This document shows positions 43,836 through 55,157 of a stretch of DNA of 64,000 nt, in pieces; within the stretch, counting starts at the first letter, position 1; the number at the start of each line of letters is the position of its first letter. The position numbers and the translations under genes were made by a program. The notes under the pieces are model-generated. The model made no database searches and was not told the DNA's origin. It saw only the letters and a list, made by a program, of their open reading frames with translations. The DNA comes from Peribacillus simplex NBRC 15720 = DSM 1321 (GTDB lineage: Bacteria; Bacillota; Bacilli; Bacillales; DSM-1321), in contig NZ_CP017704.1 of NCBI RefSeq assembly GCF_002243645.1, positions 4,978,001-5,042,000 of the forward strand, in the 5' to 3' direction.

Positions 43836-45675
43836 TGGTCTTTTTTTGTTTTAAGAACGACAATACATCCAAAAAGGCTGGTCCATTATCGACGAGTCTG
43901 TAATCCATAAATGCACACCCTTCCCTTTTTATTCTGTTTGGTATGGTTTCAATCGTATATTCCTTTAACTGGAGACTTTCGTCCACTTCCTCCCAAAACA
44001 AAGGTGTAGCCACACCAGCGAAAGAATTTCCCCGTGGGGAATAAGGCAGTATGATGGTTTTTCCTTCACTATGCTGTACAAAGTCCAAGTAAAGTCGATT
44101 ATGCCGATTTATTTTCATTCTTTCCATTGTAAAATCATTTTGGTTGGAACTTGTTAAGTAGTCACCGAGAAAGTCGGTGAAAATGCGTGTCTCCTGATAA
44201 GTAAATCTGTTTTCAGGCAGAGGGATGTGAATTTGCAGTCCTTTGTTACCTGAAGTTTTTACAAAAGCTTTTATCCTTAATGATTCCATCACTTTTTTTA
44301 TTTCCTGTGCGGCCTTTATCGCTAACGAGAAAAATTCGATGGAAGGAGGATCTAAGTCCAGGACGATTTCGTCGGGTCGTGTTTTACCCGCTTTCTGAAA
44401 TGGGGCATGGAATTCCAATGCAAGTTGATTACCGAACCAAAGAAGCGTTTCAATATCGTTACACAGCATATATTCGATATCCTCATCCATGAACGTTTTA
44501 ATAAAGGCTGGCGCATAATCAGGTTTATTTTTCTGGAAAAATCTTTCTTTATCCAAAGTGCCATGAGGATAGCGGATCGTTGTAAGCAGCTTATCCTTCA
44601 AGAAGGGTAAGAAGAAAGCTGAAACCTCCCGTAAATAATGCAGGTATTCAACTTTTACCACCTGTTTATCTCCTGTTATCCAAAGCGGTTTATCCCTGGA
44701 AGTTATTTGTACAGTATCTGGAAATGTGTATTGGCCTAGCACGAATTTCTCCCAGGTACATTCGTCAGGAGACGTTTGTAAAAGCCATTGCGAAAACTGA
44801 GGTTCACGCAATTCATTTTCCTCATATACGTGTAAGAATTGAACTTCGATGCAAATGGATGGATGGATATAAAAAAATTGCGCGTCTTCGTCTGATGCAT
44901 TTTGCTTGATCAGTTCATGCAATATTCTTTTATCTTGAGCACTCAGTCCGTTTTTAACACTTCCGATTTTCGTTACGGCACCTTCTTTGAAAACTGCGAG
45001 GGAAACGTAACCATTTTCTTTGTGCAATGCTGTAATGAAACAAGAAACGGTCTTCCAATTTTTGACCTTAATCCAAGATGTAGTCCGTTTTCCTTCTTGC
45101 CAAGTACCCCGAATTTCCTTGGCGACAACCCCTTCGCCATCTAATAGGGTGACCTTATTCAAGGCATTATCCAAAACGTCAAAACTCTCTATTAATTGTA
45201 TCAAAGCCTTATCGTTGGGATCAGGCGGCATAGGAAAGCCAAGTTTTGCCCCCATTTTCAACATCAATTTCCTTCGTTCTTCCATAGGTTTAGCTGCTAC
45301 GTCTTTTCCGCTGATTCGAAGCAGGTCAAACGCTATAAACCGGCATGGGGAAAAGCGGGCTTTTTCTGAAATTAAGAATTGTTTCCCAAGGCGTCCTCGC
45401 CACTGTATTTGAAAAAAGTCCGCTTTCGCCTGATTGGTAAGCCAGACCAATTCTCCATCTAACTGAAGTGGGAGATAATCTTCCAGGTCCAGATCTTTAA
45501 TGTAAGCAATGATTTCTGGGAATTGTGGTGATAATTCCTTCTCGTTCCGACTCGAAATGTTTATGGTATCGGAGTCTATCGTTAAAATAGCCCTAAAGCC
45601 GTCATATTTGACTTCATAACGCCAATCCTTTGAGTTGGGGGCTTCGGGGTAATAGGTTGGCAGCATCGGTTTCAT
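43828..45675 (-). CDS. ligD: ATP-dependent DNA ligase LigD (ligase + polymerase)
   Basis: This is a 615-residue bacterial NHEJ ligase with an N-terminal ligase domain (adenylated Lys23 in EVKYDGFRA, ELVWL, EGVVAKE, WIKVKNW) and a C-terminal primase-polymerase domain (EIVLDLDPPS metal motif, SGNKGLQIHIPL, RGNSFAGVATPLFW). The phosphoesterase domain of Pseudomonas LigD is absent, as in B. subtilis. GGAGGT precedes the ATG. Divergent from ku across 151 bases. In B. subtilis the pair acts in spores. The sigma-G promoter was not resolved here. Confidence 0.96.
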   Translation of the reverse strand: MKPMLPTYYPEAPNSKDWRYEVKYDGFRAILTIDSDTINISSRNEKELSPQFPEIIAYIKDLDLEDYLPLQLDGELVWLTNQAKADFFQIQWRGRLGKQFLISEKARFSPCRFIAFDLLRISGKDVAAKPMEERRKLMLKMGAKLGFPMPPDPNDKALIQLIESFDVLDNALNKVTLLDGEGVVAKEIRGTWQEGKRTTSWIKVKNWKTVSCFITALHKENGYVSLAVFKEGAVTKIGSVKNGLSAQDKRILHELIKQNASDEDAQFFYIHPSICIEVQFLHVYEENELREPQFSQWLLQTSPDECTWEKFVLGQYTFPDTVQITSRDKPLWITGDKQVVKVEYLHYLREVSAFFLPFLKDKLLTTIRYPHGTLDKERFFQKNKPDYAPAFIKTFMDEDIEYMLCNDIETLLWFGNQLALEFHAPFQKAGKTRPDEIVLDLDPPSIEFFSLAIKAAQEIKKVMESLRIKAFVKTSGNKGLQIHIPLPENRFTYQETRIFTDFLGDYLTSSNQNDFTMERMKINRHNRLYLDFVQHSEGKTIILPYSPRGNSFAGVATPLFWEEVDESLQLKEYTIETIPNRIKREGCAFMDYRLVDNGPAFLDVLSFLKQKKTNN

Positions 45676-45826
45676 TTTTGTATTTACCTCCGCAAATAAT
45701 TGATTAACATTATTTTGCCAAAAAAACGAAGTGTTAGAGTTGGCAATTGTTTTTTCGTTTTTTTTTGAACAAAGTGGAATAATAAAATTGTTCTTCTCTT
45801 TAAAAATAAGTTATGAGGTGACGAAT

Positions 45827-46669
45827 ATGCATACGATGTGGAAGGGGAGCATATCATTCGGTTTGGTGAACATTCCGATCAAACTTCATGCTGCAACGGA
45901 GGACAAGGATATTTCTTTAAGGACGTTGCATAAGGAATGTCATTCACCGATTAAATACGAAAAGGTTTGTCCGGTATGCCAGAAGGAAGTGGGGAAGGAT
46001 GATATAGTCCGCGCTTTTGAGTATACAAAGGGAAAATTTGTTGTATTGGAAGACAATGAACTAGAACAACTGAAAAAACAAAACGAAGAAAAAGCCGTGG
46101 AAATCGTGGATTTCGTTAAAATTGAAGAAATAGATCCCATTTATTTTAATCGGAGTTATTACATGTCCCCTAACGACGGAGGGATAAAAGCTTATTCCCT
46201 TTTGAGGCAGGCCCTCAAGGAATCGAATAAGGTAGGGTTAGCGAAAATCATCATTCGCTCTAAAGAACAAATGGCGGTAATACGAGTCGTTGATAATACC
46301 TTGGTGATGGAAACGATTCATTATCCGGATGAAGTTCGCTCCACAGCGGATGTTCCGAATATCCCTGCCAATGATACCATTGTAAAAAAAGAAATCGATA
46401 CCGCCGTTCTATTGATAGATCAATTAACGACTACTTTCGATCCGACAAAATACACCGATGACTATCGAACCGCGTTACTTGAATTGATTGAATCAAAGAA
46501 AACGGGACAGACGACGATTACTGCCAAAACAAAAGAACCAGTTTCCAACAATGTAACCGATTTAATGGAGGCATTACAGGCATCCATTGACCGTACGAAA
46601 CATGATGAACCGGAAAAGAAAAAGACGACCCGAAAGAAAGCGGCACCGAAAAAAAAGAAACAAGCTTAA
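45827..46669 (+). CDS. ku: Ku DNA-end-binding protein
   Basis: This is a 280-residue bacterial Ku. MHTMWKGSISFGLVNIPIKL is the universal opening, followed by the Ku core, LIESKKTG at its end and a Lys-rich tail (KKKTTRKKAAPKKKKQ) that binds DNA. It binds double-strand ends and recruits LigD. ATG at 45827 lies 7 bases after GAGGTG. A longer frame upstream has no ribosome site. Terminator follows directly. Confidence 0.97.
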   Translation: MHTMWKGSISFGLVNIPIKLHAATEDKDISLRTLHKECHSPIKYEKVCPVCQKEVGKDDIVRAFEYTKGKFVVLEDNELEQLKKQNEEKAVEIVDFVKIEEIDPIYFNRSYYMSPNDGGIKAYSLLRQALKESNKVGLAKIIIRSKEQMAVIRVVDNTLVMETIHYPDEVRSTADVPNIPANDTIVKKEIDTAVLLIDQLTTTFDPTKYTDDYRTALLELIESKKTGQTTITAKTKEPVSNNVTDLMEALQASIDRTKHDEPEKKKTTRKKAAPKKKKQA

Positions 46670-46722
46670 ACAGGAAGCTGAGCGGAAGACGTATGATGTC
46701 GCTCGGCTTTCTGCTTGTTATA
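46668..46722 (+). terminator. Terminator after ku
   Basis: AAGCTGAGCG pairs with CGCTCGGCTT (one mismatch) around GAAGACGTATGATGT, then TCTGCTTGTT. The T run is poor. Confidence 0.6.
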
Positions 46723-47185
46723 GCCCGGGGTCTTGCCTTCTAATAAGGTAATGAAAGTGACTTTACAGGGAGAGAATTACATAGGGAAGGAAAGTACAAA
46801 TAGGTAGGTGGATCACGATTTAAGGAACTGAATGGAATTAAAAGAAAATGATGGATGGAAATGAAGGCAAAAAAATTCGCTCCCTAAAGAGCGACAATGA
46901 GGAATTCAATCGTGAAAATCAACATATAGGCGAACGGTTGTAGTTTTCGACTATATATTGTGTTCATATTCTACCATATTTAATTCTGAAATAGCAACAA
47001 AATTACTGAAACTAACATATGAATTTTTCTGGAAATCAATGATATTTCGCCCATTTAACAGCTCATGTGGTTTTTGCATATTCAGATTTGCTATATTCTT
47101 AAAAAAAACTACAGGATAAAATGGATTTTTAGTATAATTTATACATATTGGATGATATAAATTAAATATGAATGGAAGATGCAAA
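46723..47185. other. Intergenic region between ku and the MOSC gene
   Basis: About 460 bases, AT-rich, with no convincing gene, RNA or repeat. A minus-strand frame at 46951-47205 has AT-driven composition, no ribosome site and overlaps the MOSC start, so it is not called. Confidence 0.5.
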
Positions 47186-47836
47186 ATGGAAAATGGAATA
47201 ATCAAATCACTTCATGCCGGGAAGCCGAAACATGATATTTTTTCGAATATCGATATCTTTTCAGCCATGGATAAACAAGCAAAGGATAATGTGACTGTGA
47301 CTAAATCAGGCATAATTGGTGATGGGGTAGGTAATGTAAAGTTCCATGGAGGTCCTGATCGGGCTTTGTGCTTTTACCCCTTTGAGCATTATTCATTATG
47401 GAATGAAAAATTCTCTAAAAAGCTGGATATCCCTGCATTCGGTGAAAATTTAACCATAGCGGGGATGAGGGAAGAAACAACGTATATCGGCGATATATAT
47501 CAAATAGGCAATGTGATTGTTCAAATTAACCAGGGGAGGATACCTTGTTCGACCATTTCCCACTTCAATCAAGAACCTAAGTTTTTGGAACTCGTGCTGA
47601 AAACGAGTTTCACTGGTTATTTTGCAAGAGTACTTCAAGAAGGAACGATAAATAAACAAAACGAGATTGTGCTAATAGATCGTTTGCAAGAAAAAATTTC
47701 AGTTCATTATGCAGCAGAGGTAATCCTTCATAAACGAGATGGACTTGAAGGAGCAAATGCTTTACTTACACTAGACTCGTTAGCGGAAGACTGGAAACAA
47801 AGGATCTTGAAGAGGGTTCAAGCTGCAAAAGATTGA
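47186..47836 (+). CDS. MOSC domain protein (YiiM/YflK-like)
   Basis: This is a 216-residue protein with a MOSC domain: GDGVGNVKFHGGPDRALCFYP, FGENLTI, IGDIYQIGNVIVQINQGRIPCSTIS (conserved Cys) and a C-terminal SLAEDWKQR helix. MOSC proteins handle molybdenum-cofactor sulfur or reduce N-hydroxylated bases (YiiM). The ATG at 47186 has only a weak GGAAG site. It ends 45 bases before the next promoter. Confidence 0.85.
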   Translation: MENGIIKSLHAGKPKHDIFSNIDIFSAMDKQAKDNVTVTKSGIIGDGVGNVKFHGGPDRALCFYPFEHYSLWNEKFSKKLDIPAFGENLTIAGMREETTYIGDIYQIGNVIVQINQGRIPCSTISHFNQEPKFLELVLKTSFTGYFARVLQEGTINKQNEIVLIDRLQEKISVHYAAEVILHKRDGLEGANALLTLDSLAEDWKQRILKRVQAAKD

Positions 47837-47880
47837 ATCATTTTTGCAAAAGTGAAAAAAATGTCGATCAGGTATTGAAA

Positions 47881-47912
47881 TTGACAGATTATTAATGTAA
47901 ATTAAGTATAAT
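47881..47912 (+). promoter_or_regulatory. Candidate promoter of yitJ-metH
   Basis: TTGACA (47881-47886) and TATAAT (47907-47912) are both perfect boxes but 20 bases apart, longer than optimal. They lie 37 bases before the S-box aptamer. Confidence 0.5.
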
Positions 47913-47948
47913 CAAATTTTGAAATCTTGTGAAAATTATATAAATGGA

Positions 47949-48088
47949 TCTTATCGAGAGAGGTGGAGGGACTGGCCCGAAGAAACCTCAGCAACCAGCT
48001 TAGGCAAAGGTGCTAAATCCAGCAAGCAGAGCTTGATAGATGAGGAGAATGTTTCAATAAACCTTCTTCTTTGAGAAGGTTTTTTTTC
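47949..48088 (+). promoter_or_regulatory. S-box (SAM-I) riboswitch upstream of yitJ
   Basis: ATCTTATCGAGAGAGGTGGAGGGA, the CCCGAAGAAACCTCAGCAACC core, AAAGGTGCTAAATCC and closing TGATAGATGAG form the aptamer (to about 48046). The terminator hairpin AACCTTCTTC/GAGAAGGTT with T8 follows at 48059-48088. High SAM should stop expression of the homocysteine methylation genes. Confidence 0.96.
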
Positions 48089-48147
48089 CTTTTCTCTCAT
48101 ACTCTTAGAATACGACAAAAACAGGATTGTTTTTGAGAGAGGGTGTA

Positions 48148-49998
48148 ATGATGAATTTTCGTAAAGAAGTTAAAGAAAGAATGCTGGTTGGGGAAGGGGC
48201 AATGGGGACCTTACTGTACTCTAATGGCATCGATCAATGTTATGAGGAATTAAACTGCACGAACCCAGATCAAATAGAGTCCATCCATCGTGCTTATCTG
48301 GAAGCTGGTGCAGATATCCTTCAATCGAATACATACGGAGCCAATTTCAACAAATTGAAACGGCATGGACTTGAAGATGAAGTGAGCAGAATCAATCGTC
48401 AGGGAGTCATTCTTGCTAAAAAAGCGGCAAAAGGAAAGGCATATGTCTTCGGTACCATAGGGGCACAGCGGAGTATCAGGAAATCGGATTTAAGCTTGGA
48501 AGAGATAAAACGGGGTTTTCGTGAACAGCTATACAGTCTGCTGATGGAAAACCCTGATGGGATTCTCTTGGAAACATTTTATGACTTGGAGGAACTGGAA
48601 ACCGTCCTGCAAATCGTTAAAAATGAAACCGGACTGCCGATCATCGCAAATGTTTCAATGCATGAACTTGGCAATCTTCAAAATGGAATCCATTTAAATG
48701 AAGCCTTTCAAAAACTCGAGCAATTGGGTGCCGATGTTGTCGGGGTGAATTGCCGTCTCGGTCCACATCATATGATTCGCGCATTGGAAGAAGTGAGTTT
48801 GCCAAAGCAAGCATCGATTGCCATTTATCCTAATGCCAGCCTCCCGGATTATGTGGATGGAAGGCTCGTCTATAAAGCTGTGCCGGAATATTTCGGTTCA
48901 AGTGCCCTGGAACTTCGTGAGCAAGGTGCCACGATCATAGGAGGGTGCTGTGGAACGACTCCACTGCATATCCAAGCTGTAAAGAATGCGATTGGAAGTT
49001 TGGCTCCCGTGAAAGAGAAATTTACGAAATCCCGCGAAATAGAAATAATTGAAGTGAACGACAGAGAATTGGAACTTCCCCTTTACGAAAAGGCCAAAAC
49101 AGAAAGGACGATTCTTGTTGAACTTGATCCACCGAAAAAGCTGGGAATAGAGAGCTTCATGACTGGTGCTGAGGTTTTGAAAAAAGCAGGGGTCGATTCC
49201 ATTACATTAGCGGATAATTCACTTGCCTCACCAAGGATATCGAATGATGCACTTGCTAATTTACTGAAGAACCAATTGAATATAAAGCCGATGGTGCATA
49301 TAACATGCCGTGATCGAAATTTGATTGGCCTGCAGTCACATTTAATGGGTCTGCAGACGGTGGGGCTGAACGAAATATTGATCATCACCGGTGACCCTTC
49401 AAAAATTGGGGACTTCCCGGGTGCCACTTCGGTTTATGATTTATCTTCCTTTGACCTAATAAGCATGGTCAAACAATTTAATGAAGGTCTTTCCTATTCT
49501 GGTCAAAGTTTGGGCCAACGGGCCAATTTTAAAATTGCAGCAGCTTTTAATCCCAATGTGAAATATTTGGATAAAGCCGTACTGAGAATGGAAAAGAAGA
49601 TTGCCTGCGGTGCTCAATCCTTTTTGACGCAGCCAATTTATTCGGTGGAGCAGATCGAGGAAGTATATGAGGCTACAAAACATTTAGATACCCCGATTTT
49701 CATCGGTATCATGCCTTTGACAAGCACAAGGAATGCCGAATTCATCCATAATGAGATCCCAGGAATCAAATTGCCTGATAATGTTAGAAGGGCAATGGCT
49801 TTAGCGGGGGATGACCCTGTAAAGTCAAGGATTGAAGGGGTAAATATCGCACGAGAGCTTGTGGACGCTGCAAGGGAAAAATTCAAGGGCATATATTTAA
49901 TCACTCCGTTCCTTCGCTATGAAATGACGGCGGAACTTACGAAATATATTAGAAAAGTCGATAGTAAACATACATCAGAGGTGGCAGTTCATGAATAA
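48148..49998 (+). CDS. yitJ: Homocysteine S-methyltransferase / methylenetetrahydrofolate reductase (YitJ)
   Basis: This is a 616-residue fusion. The N-terminal half is a zinc homocysteine methyltransferase ([23 protein letters not shown]). The C-terminal half is a MetF-type FAD barrel ([17 protein letters not shown]-like [21 protein letters not shown]). It supplies methyltetrahydrofolate and may methylate homocysteine. Two adjacent ATGs (48148, 48151) follow GAGAGAGGG. The stop overlaps metH by 8 bases. Under S-box control. Confidence 0.95.
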   Translation: MMNFRKEVKERMLVGEGAMGTLLYSNGIDQCYEELNCTNPDQIESIHRAYLEAGADILQSNTYGANFNKLKRHGLEDEVSRINRQGVILAKKAAKGKAYVFGTIGAQRSIRKSDLSLEEIKRGFREQLYSLLMENPDGILLETFYDLEELETVLQIVKNETGLPIIANVSMHELGNLQNGIHLNEAFQKLEQLGADVVGVNCRLGPHHMIRALEEVSLPKQASIAIYPNASLPDYVDGRLVYKAVPEYFGSSALELREQGATIIGGCCGTTPLHIQAVKNAIGSLAPVKEKFTKSREIEIIEVNDRELELPLYEKAKTERTILVELDPPKKLGIESFMTGAEVLKKAGVDSITLADNSLASPRISNDALANLLKNQLNIKPMVHITCRDRNLIGLQSHLMGLQTVGLNEILIITGDPSKIGDFPGATSVYDLSSFDLISMVKQFNEGLSYSGQSLGQRANFKIAAAFNPNVKYLDKAVLRMEKKIACGAQSFLTQPIYSVEQIEEVYEATKHLDTPIFIGIMPLTSTRNAEFIHNEIPGIKLPDNVRRAMALAGDDPVKSRIEGVNIARELVDAAREKFKGIYLITPFLRYEMTAELTKYIRKVDSKHTSEVAVHE

Positions 49999-52900
49999 AA
50001 AAGCGATTCAAGATCAGTTAAATTCTAAGATTCTCCTTCTTGACGGGGCGATGGGAACCATGCTCCAAGCTGAGGATTTGACAGCAGAGGATTTTGGAGG
50101 GGAACAATTCGAGGGCTGCAATGAATATTTATCACTGACGCAACCGGAAATCATCCAATCCATCCATGAAAAATATTTAGCAGCGGGTGCAGATATCATT
50201 GAAACAAATACCTTCGGAGCGACCAGCATCGTTCTTGAGGAATACCAAATAAGCACGATCGCCTACAAGCTTAATAAAATTTCAGCTGAGCTTGCCGTTA
50301 AAGCATGTGAAAAGTATTCCAATGATGAATGGCCAAGGTATGTAGCTGGCTCGATGGGTCCCACTACAAAAACGCTTTCCGTAACAGGAGGAACGACTTT
50401 TGATATTTTAACCGATTCTTATGAAGAACAGGCACTGGGTCTCTTGGATGGCGGGGTAGACTTGCTATTGGTGGAAACCTGTCAGGATATGCTTAATGTC
50501 AAGGCTGCCTTTTCTGGAATCAAAGCAGCATTCGCTAAATCAGGAAAAGATGTGCCAGTCATCATATCAGGAACAATCGAACCGATGGGCACGACACTTG
50601 CTGGACAGTCCATAGAAGCTTTTTATTTATCGGTTGAACATATGAAGCCCGTTGCTGTCGGCCTTAATTGTGCAACAGGGCCGGAATTTATGATAGACCA
50701 TATCAGGACACTTGCAGATATATCAAATAGCGCGATCAGTTGTTATCCAAATGCCGGGCTCCCTGATGAAGAAGGTCACTATCATGAATCACCTACTTCC
50801 CTGGCAGAGAAAATGAAGCAATTTGCCGAAAAGGGATGGGTCAATATCATTGGCGGATGTTGTGGTACGACACCAGAGCATATTAAAGAACTTACCAGGG
50901 TTCTCGAAGGCATGAAGCCCCGTACAATTACGGAAACAGCCCATGGACATGCCGTATCAGGAATAGAGCCGCTCATTTATGATGATTCAATGCGTCCTTT
51001 ATTCGTAGGTGAAAGAACGAATGTTATCGGTTCCCGAAAATTCAAGGAGCTGATTCGTGGAAAGCATTACGAGCCAGCTGCCGAAATTGCACGTTCCCAG
51101 GTAAAAAAAGGCGCCCATGTCATTGATATCTGTCTTGCTGATCCTGATGGGGATGAGCTTGGCGATATGAAGGAATTCGTAGAAGAGGTCGTCAAAAAAG
51201 TGAAAGTCCCATTGGTCATCGACACTACGGATGAAGCCGTACTTGAACAAGCATTAAAACATTCACAAGGAAAATCGATCATTAATTCCATAAACCTTGA
51301 AGATGGTGAGGAGCGATTTGAAAAAATAGTACCCTTCGTCCATCAATATGGTGCTGCCGTTGTCGTAGGAACCATTGATGAAATTGGGATGGCCGTCGAT
51401 GCTGAACGGAAATTGGAAGTGGCTACACGGTCTGTGGATTTGCTAGTTAATAAGTATGGGCTAAATAAAAGTGACATCATTTTTGATCCACTGGTATTTC
51501 CTGTAGGCACAGGGGATGAACAATATATCGGATCTGCATTGGAAACGGTGAATGGAATAAAGGCGATTAAAGAAAAGTTTCCGGAATGCCTAACGATACT
51601 TGGCATTTCGAACGTTTCTTTCGGTCTACCAGCGAGGGGAAGGGAAATATTAAATGCAGTTTTCCTTTACCATTGTACAAAAGCGGGTCTCGATTATGCT
51701 ATCGTGAATACAGAAAAACTTGAACGTTTCGCTCTGATACCAGAAGAGGAAGTGAAATTGGCTGAGGCACTCCTGTTTGAGACATCTACAGAAACTTTAG
51801 CGATCTTTACTGAATTTTATCGTGGAAAAAAAGCGGAGAAGAAGGATAATGGTGTGGTCCTGCCATTGGACGAACGTTTAGGTAACTATATTATCGAAGG
51901 AACGAAAGAAGGATTGATTGATGATTTAAATAAAGCGATTGAGCGCGGTGATAGCCCATTGGAAATCATCAATGGACCATTGATGGATGGCATGAGTGAG
52001 GTGGGTCGGTTATTTAATGACAACCAACTTATTGTCGCAGAGGTGCTTCAGAGTGCTGAAGCGATGAAGGCGGCTGTATCTCACCTTGAACCACTAATGG
52101 AAAACTCTGAAGATAGCGCTAAGAAAGGGAAAATCCTGTTGGCGACTGTCAAGGGAGATGTGCATGATATCGGGAAAAACCTAGTGGATATCATCCTATC
52201 CAATAATGGCTATGAAGTCATTGATTTGGGAATAAAGGTCGCACCGCAACAAATCATTGAAGAGGTTCGAAAACATGAGCCTACCATCATTGGCCTCTCT
52301 GGGTTACTTGTCAAATCTGCACAGCAAATGGTTTTAACCGCACAGGATTTAAGGCAAGCCGGAATAGATACCCCAATTTTAGTGGGAGGGGCAGCATTAT
52401 CCCGTAAATTCACTGATTTTAAGATATCACCTGAATATGAAGGACCGGTTTTATATTCCAAAGATGCGATGGATGGTTTGGCTGTAACGAATATTTTACA
52501 TGACTCTGACAAAAAAGTGGTGTACTTGGCAGAGTTAGTCGAGAAACGAGAAAGATCGAAAGCCAATGCCGCCATTGCTGCCACGATGGAAAAACCTGTT
52601 CGTAAGCAGTCCACAGCTGCCCCTTTAAGCGATGTTCCTGTTCAAAAACCGCGTGACATCAAGCGTCACGTCCTGAAAAACTATCCATTGGATGTCATCC
52701 AGCCTTATATAAATAGGCAAATGCTGATTGGTCATCATTTGGGGTTAAAAGGTAAAGTTTCCGAATTGCTTAAGCAAGGGAATGAAAAAGCAGTGCAGCT
52801 TAATGATCTCGTTGATGAATTGATTGAATTCCTAAAGACGGAACCGGATTATGGCTTGCATGCCGTTTATCAATTTTTCCCTGCTCAAAGCGAAGGAGAT

Positions 52901-53440
52901 AAGCTATTGGTATACAACCCGGACAATCATCATCAGGTTTTGGAAACTTTTGACTTCCCCCGGCAAGATACGAATCCGCATCTTTGTTTAGCGGACTTCG
53001 CGAAACCGATCTCCTCCGGGCAAATGGATTATGTTGGGTTCTTCCTGGTCACTGCCGGAAAAGGGATCAGAAAATGGGCAGAAAAACTAAAGCTTGAAGG
53101 TGATTTCTTGAAAAATCACGCCCTTCAATCACTTGCTCTCGAAACAGCTGAAGGGTTCGCGGAAAGAATTCATCAATTAATGAGGGATGATTTAGGTATA
53201 AGCGATCCGATTGAAATGTCCATGAAAGAGCGATTTGCCGCTAAGTACACCGGGCAAAGGTTTTCATTTGGTTATCCTGCTTGTCCTAATCTGGAAGACC
53301 AGGAGAAGCTATTCCGCCTGTTACAACCTCAAGATATTGGCGTGGAATTGACTGAAGGATGCATGATGGAACCAGAGGCTTCCGTTTCAGCCATTGTTTT
53401 TGCACATCCTGAAGCTCGTTACTTTAATGTCGATCGATAA
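49991..53440 (+). CDS. metH: Cobalamin-dependent methionine synthase
   Basis: This is a 1149-residue, four-module enzyme: homocysteine/Zn module (Cys290-Cys291 in GGCCGTT), methyl-tetrahydrofolate module ([28 protein letters not shown]), cobalamin module (DVHDIGKN with cobalt-ligand His725, then GLSGLLVKS) and a C-terminal SAM-activation domain ([22 protein letters not shown] segment). GAGGTGG precedes the ATG. Activity needs B12 and reactivation by a flavodoxin system. Coupled to yitJ, so the pair forms a methyl-supply and methyl-transfer unit. Confidence 0.97.
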   Translation: MNKKAIQDQLNSKILLLDGAMGTMLQAEDLTAEDFGGEQFEGCNEYLSLTQPEIIQSIHEKYLAAGADIIETNTFGATSIVLEEYQISTIAYKLNKISAELAVKACEKYSNDEWPRYVAGSMGPTTKTLSVTGGTTFDILTDSYEEQALGLLDGGVDLLLVETCQDMLNVKAAFSGIKAAFAKSGKDVPVIISGTIEPMGTTLAGQSIEAFYLSVEHMKPVAVGLNCATGPEFMIDHIRTLADISNSAISCYPNAGLPDEEGHYHESPTSLAEKMKQFAEKGWVNIIGGCCGTTPEHIKELTRVLEGMKPRTITETAHGHAVSGIEPLIYDDSMRPLFVGERTNVIGSRKFKELIRGKHYEPAAEIARSQVKKGAHVIDICLADPDGDELGDMKEFVEEVVKKVKVPLVIDTTDEAVLEQALKHSQGKSIINSINLEDGEERFEKIVPFVHQYGAAVVVGTIDEIGMAVDAERKLEVATRSVDLLVNKYGLNKSDIIFDPLVFPVGTGDEQYIGSALETVNGIKAIKEKFPECLTILGISNVSFGLPARGREILNAVFLYHCTKAGLDYAIVNTEKLERFALIPEEEVKLAEALLFETSTETLAIFTEFYRGKKAEKKDNGVVLPLDERLGNYIIEGTKEGLIDDLNKAIERGDSPLEIINGPLMDGMSEVGRLFNDNQLIVAEVLQSAEAMKAAVSHLEPLMENSEDSAKKGKILLATVKGDVHDIGKNLVDIILSNNGYEVIDLGIKVAPQQIIEEVRKHEPTIIGLSGLLVKSAQQMVLTAQDLRQAGIDTPILVGGAALSRKFTDFKISPEYEGPVLYSKDAMDGLAVTNILHDSDKKVVYLAELVEKRERSKANAAIAATMEKPVRKQSTAAPLSDVPVQKPRDIKRHVLKNYPLDVIQPYINRQMLIGHHLGLKGKVSELLKQGNEKAVQLNDLVDELIEFLKTEPDYGLHAVYQFFPAQSEGDKLLVYNPDNHHQVLETFDFPRQDTNPHLCLADFAKPISSGQMDYVGFFLVTAGKGIRKWAEKLKLEGDFLKNHALQSLALETAEGFAERIHQLMRDDLGISDPIEMSMKERFAAKYTGQRFSFGYPACPNLEDQEKLFRLLQPQDIGVELTEGCMMEPEASVSAIVFAHPEARYFNVDR

Positions 53441-53450
53441 CTCATTTAAT

Positions 53451-53482
53451 AAAGGCAGCGGTATTTTTTACCGCTGCCTTAT
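53451..53482 (+). terminator. Terminator after metH
   Basis: AAGGCAGCGGTA/TACCGCTGCCTT perfect 12-bp stem around TTTTTT. The following T run is short. Confidence 0.85.
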
Positions 53483-53543
53483 TGCGCATGAAACCCCTTA
53501 ATTGGTACATCTTAATGGTCAAAAGGAAGGGGATACAACACCT

Positions 53544-54311
53544 ATGAAGAATATGCTGAAATTATTTCTTTCCATGGCGGGTTCTTTCATTATTATTTTG
53601 TTTGGAGTGGATGTGCAGAACATTCAAGTACATGCAACGGTTCCTGAAGAGATGACACCGCTCCTAAAAAGTAGGGAAAATCAGAAAATCGCTTATTTGA
53701 CTTTCGATGACGGACCATCTTTGAATACCATGAAGATATTGGATATTTTGGAACGCTATCATGTTAAGGCCACATTTTTCGTTAAAGGCAACGAAGAACC
53801 ATACGCAAAGGAATGTTATCAGGAAATGATTTCCCGCGGTCATGCGATTGCCCTTCATTCTTATACACATGATTATTCCATCGTTTATCGATCGACTGAG
53901 AGTTTCTTTCAAGATTTGAATAGGCTTGAAACCATGCTGCAAAAGGAGTATGGGATAAAAAGCCGTATTGTGCGCCTTCCTGGCGGCTCGAATAATCTAC
54001 TGCGGCATCAGGCTGCAACGAGACCCATCATCAATGGTATCCTTCAACAACTAAAGGAAAAAGGGTATATTTACACTGATTGGTCTATTGACTCTACAGA
54101 TGGCTTCAGTCCGTCAATAAGTGAACAAAAAATCATTACTGCTGTACAAAAAGGGACGAAAAATCAAAAGCATGTTAATATCTTATTGCATGATATCAAT
54201 AGTATGAAAAATACAGTGAAAGCTTTGCCTGATATAATTGAATTCCTAAAAAAAGAAGGGTTTACCTTTGATACTATTGATGAGACAACCCCAAAAATAC
54301 AATTTAATTGA
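53544..54311 (+). CDS. Exported polysaccharide deacetylase
   Basis: This is a 255-residue carbohydrate esterase family 4 protein with an N-terminal signal/anchor (about 5-25). Catalytic and metal motifs: TFDDGPS, HSYTHDY (HxxxH), RLPGGSNN and LLHDINS. It probably removes N-acetyl groups from peptidoglycan. Relatives include PdaA/PdaC and YheN. The ATG at 53544 is about 11 bases from GGAAGGGG. It stands alone between metH's terminator and a dioxygenase gene. Confidence 0.88.
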   Translation: MKNMLKLFLSMAGSFIIILFGVDVQNIQVHATVPEEMTPLLKSRENQKIAYLTFDDGPSLNTMKILDILERYHVKATFFVKGNEEPYAKECYQEMISRGHAIALHSYTHDYSIVYRSTESFFQDLNRLETMLQKEYGIKSRIVRLPGGSNNLLRHQAATRPIINGILQQLKEKGYIYTDWSIDSTDGFSPSISEQKIITAVQKGTKNQKHVNILLHDINSMKNTVKALPDIIEFLKKEGFTFDTIDETTPKIQFN

Positions 54312-54386
54312 TGAACACATTGTTTATCTATAGTAAATTAAGGTATAGGGATAAGAGATTACAATGCGAAAGGATTTATCGTTTCT

Positions 54387-55157
54387 ATGATGCCATCATT
54401 GTTTTTATCACATGGAACACCGCTATTAGCTTTGGAAAAGAATAACTACACTTCTTTTTTGAAGGATTATATGCAAACTATGAAGAAACCTGCTGCGATC
54501 GTTATTTTGTCAGCACATTGGGAAAGTGAAGACCAATTGATTTCAGCAGTAGGGAAGCATGAAGTCATTTATGATTTTGCAGGGTACCCTGAAGAAATAT
54601 TTCAAATAACTTATCCTGCTGCGGGATGCCTTGAGCTGTCCGATCGAATTTTAACCTTATTGTCCAAGATAGGTGTATTGGGGGAACTTGATGAAAGGCG
54701 CCCCCTGGATCATGGATCATGGGGGCTTTTGCATATCATGTATCCCGAAGCTGACATCCCGACCGTTTCTATGTCCATTAGTCCTGCGCTGCCATTGGAC
54801 AAGCAGTATGAAATCGGGAAAACATTAAGGGAATTAAAGGAAAGTAATGTCCTGATCATTGGGAGCGGTGGAATTGTCCATAATTTCACCCAAATTCAGG
54901 AGGATATGCATGTTGCAGAAGGATGGGCAATCGAGTTTGAGAACTGGGTCGAAGAGAAAATCATGAAATGGGATTTGCAATCCTTGTTTAATTATGAAAA
55001 AATCGCCCCTTATAGTACAGAGGCTGTGCCTTCAAAAGAGCATTTCATTCCATTGGTCATCGCAATGGGGTTGGGGGATGACAAAAAAAAAGCAGCTCTA
55101 CTGCACAGGAGCTTTCAATATGGCAATCTGAGTTTAACAGCTTGGAAGTTTGATTGA
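54387..55157 (+). CDS. LigB-type extradiol dioxygenase family protein (YgiD-like)
   Basis: This is a 256-residue class III extradiol ring-cleavage dioxygenase of the 4,5-DOPA-dioxygenase/YgiD branch. Metal-site histidines lie in FLSHGTP, LSAHWES, PLDHGSWG and KEHFIPL, and IGSGGIVHNF is another family mark. It acts on catechol-type substrates. The natural substrate is unknown. A weak AAAGG site precedes the tandem ATG. Confidence 0.88.
   Translation: MMPSLFLSHGTPLLALEKNNYTSFLKDYMQTMKKPAAIVILSAHWESEDQLISAVGKHEVIYDFAGYPEEIFQITYPAAGCLELSDRILTLLSKIGVLGELDERRPLDHGSWGLLHIMYPEADIPTVSMSISPALPLDKQYEIGKTLRELKESNVLIIGSGGIVHNFTQIQEDMHVAEGWAIEFENWVEEKIMKWDLQSLFNYEKIAPYSTEAVPSKEHFIPLVIAMGLGDDKKKAALLHRSFQYGNLSLTAWKFD

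Noticed and set aside
46951..47205. Minus-strand frame of 84 residues upstream of the MOSC gene
   Set aside because: AT-driven composition, no ribosome site, and it overlaps the MOSC start. No recognisable protein pattern.
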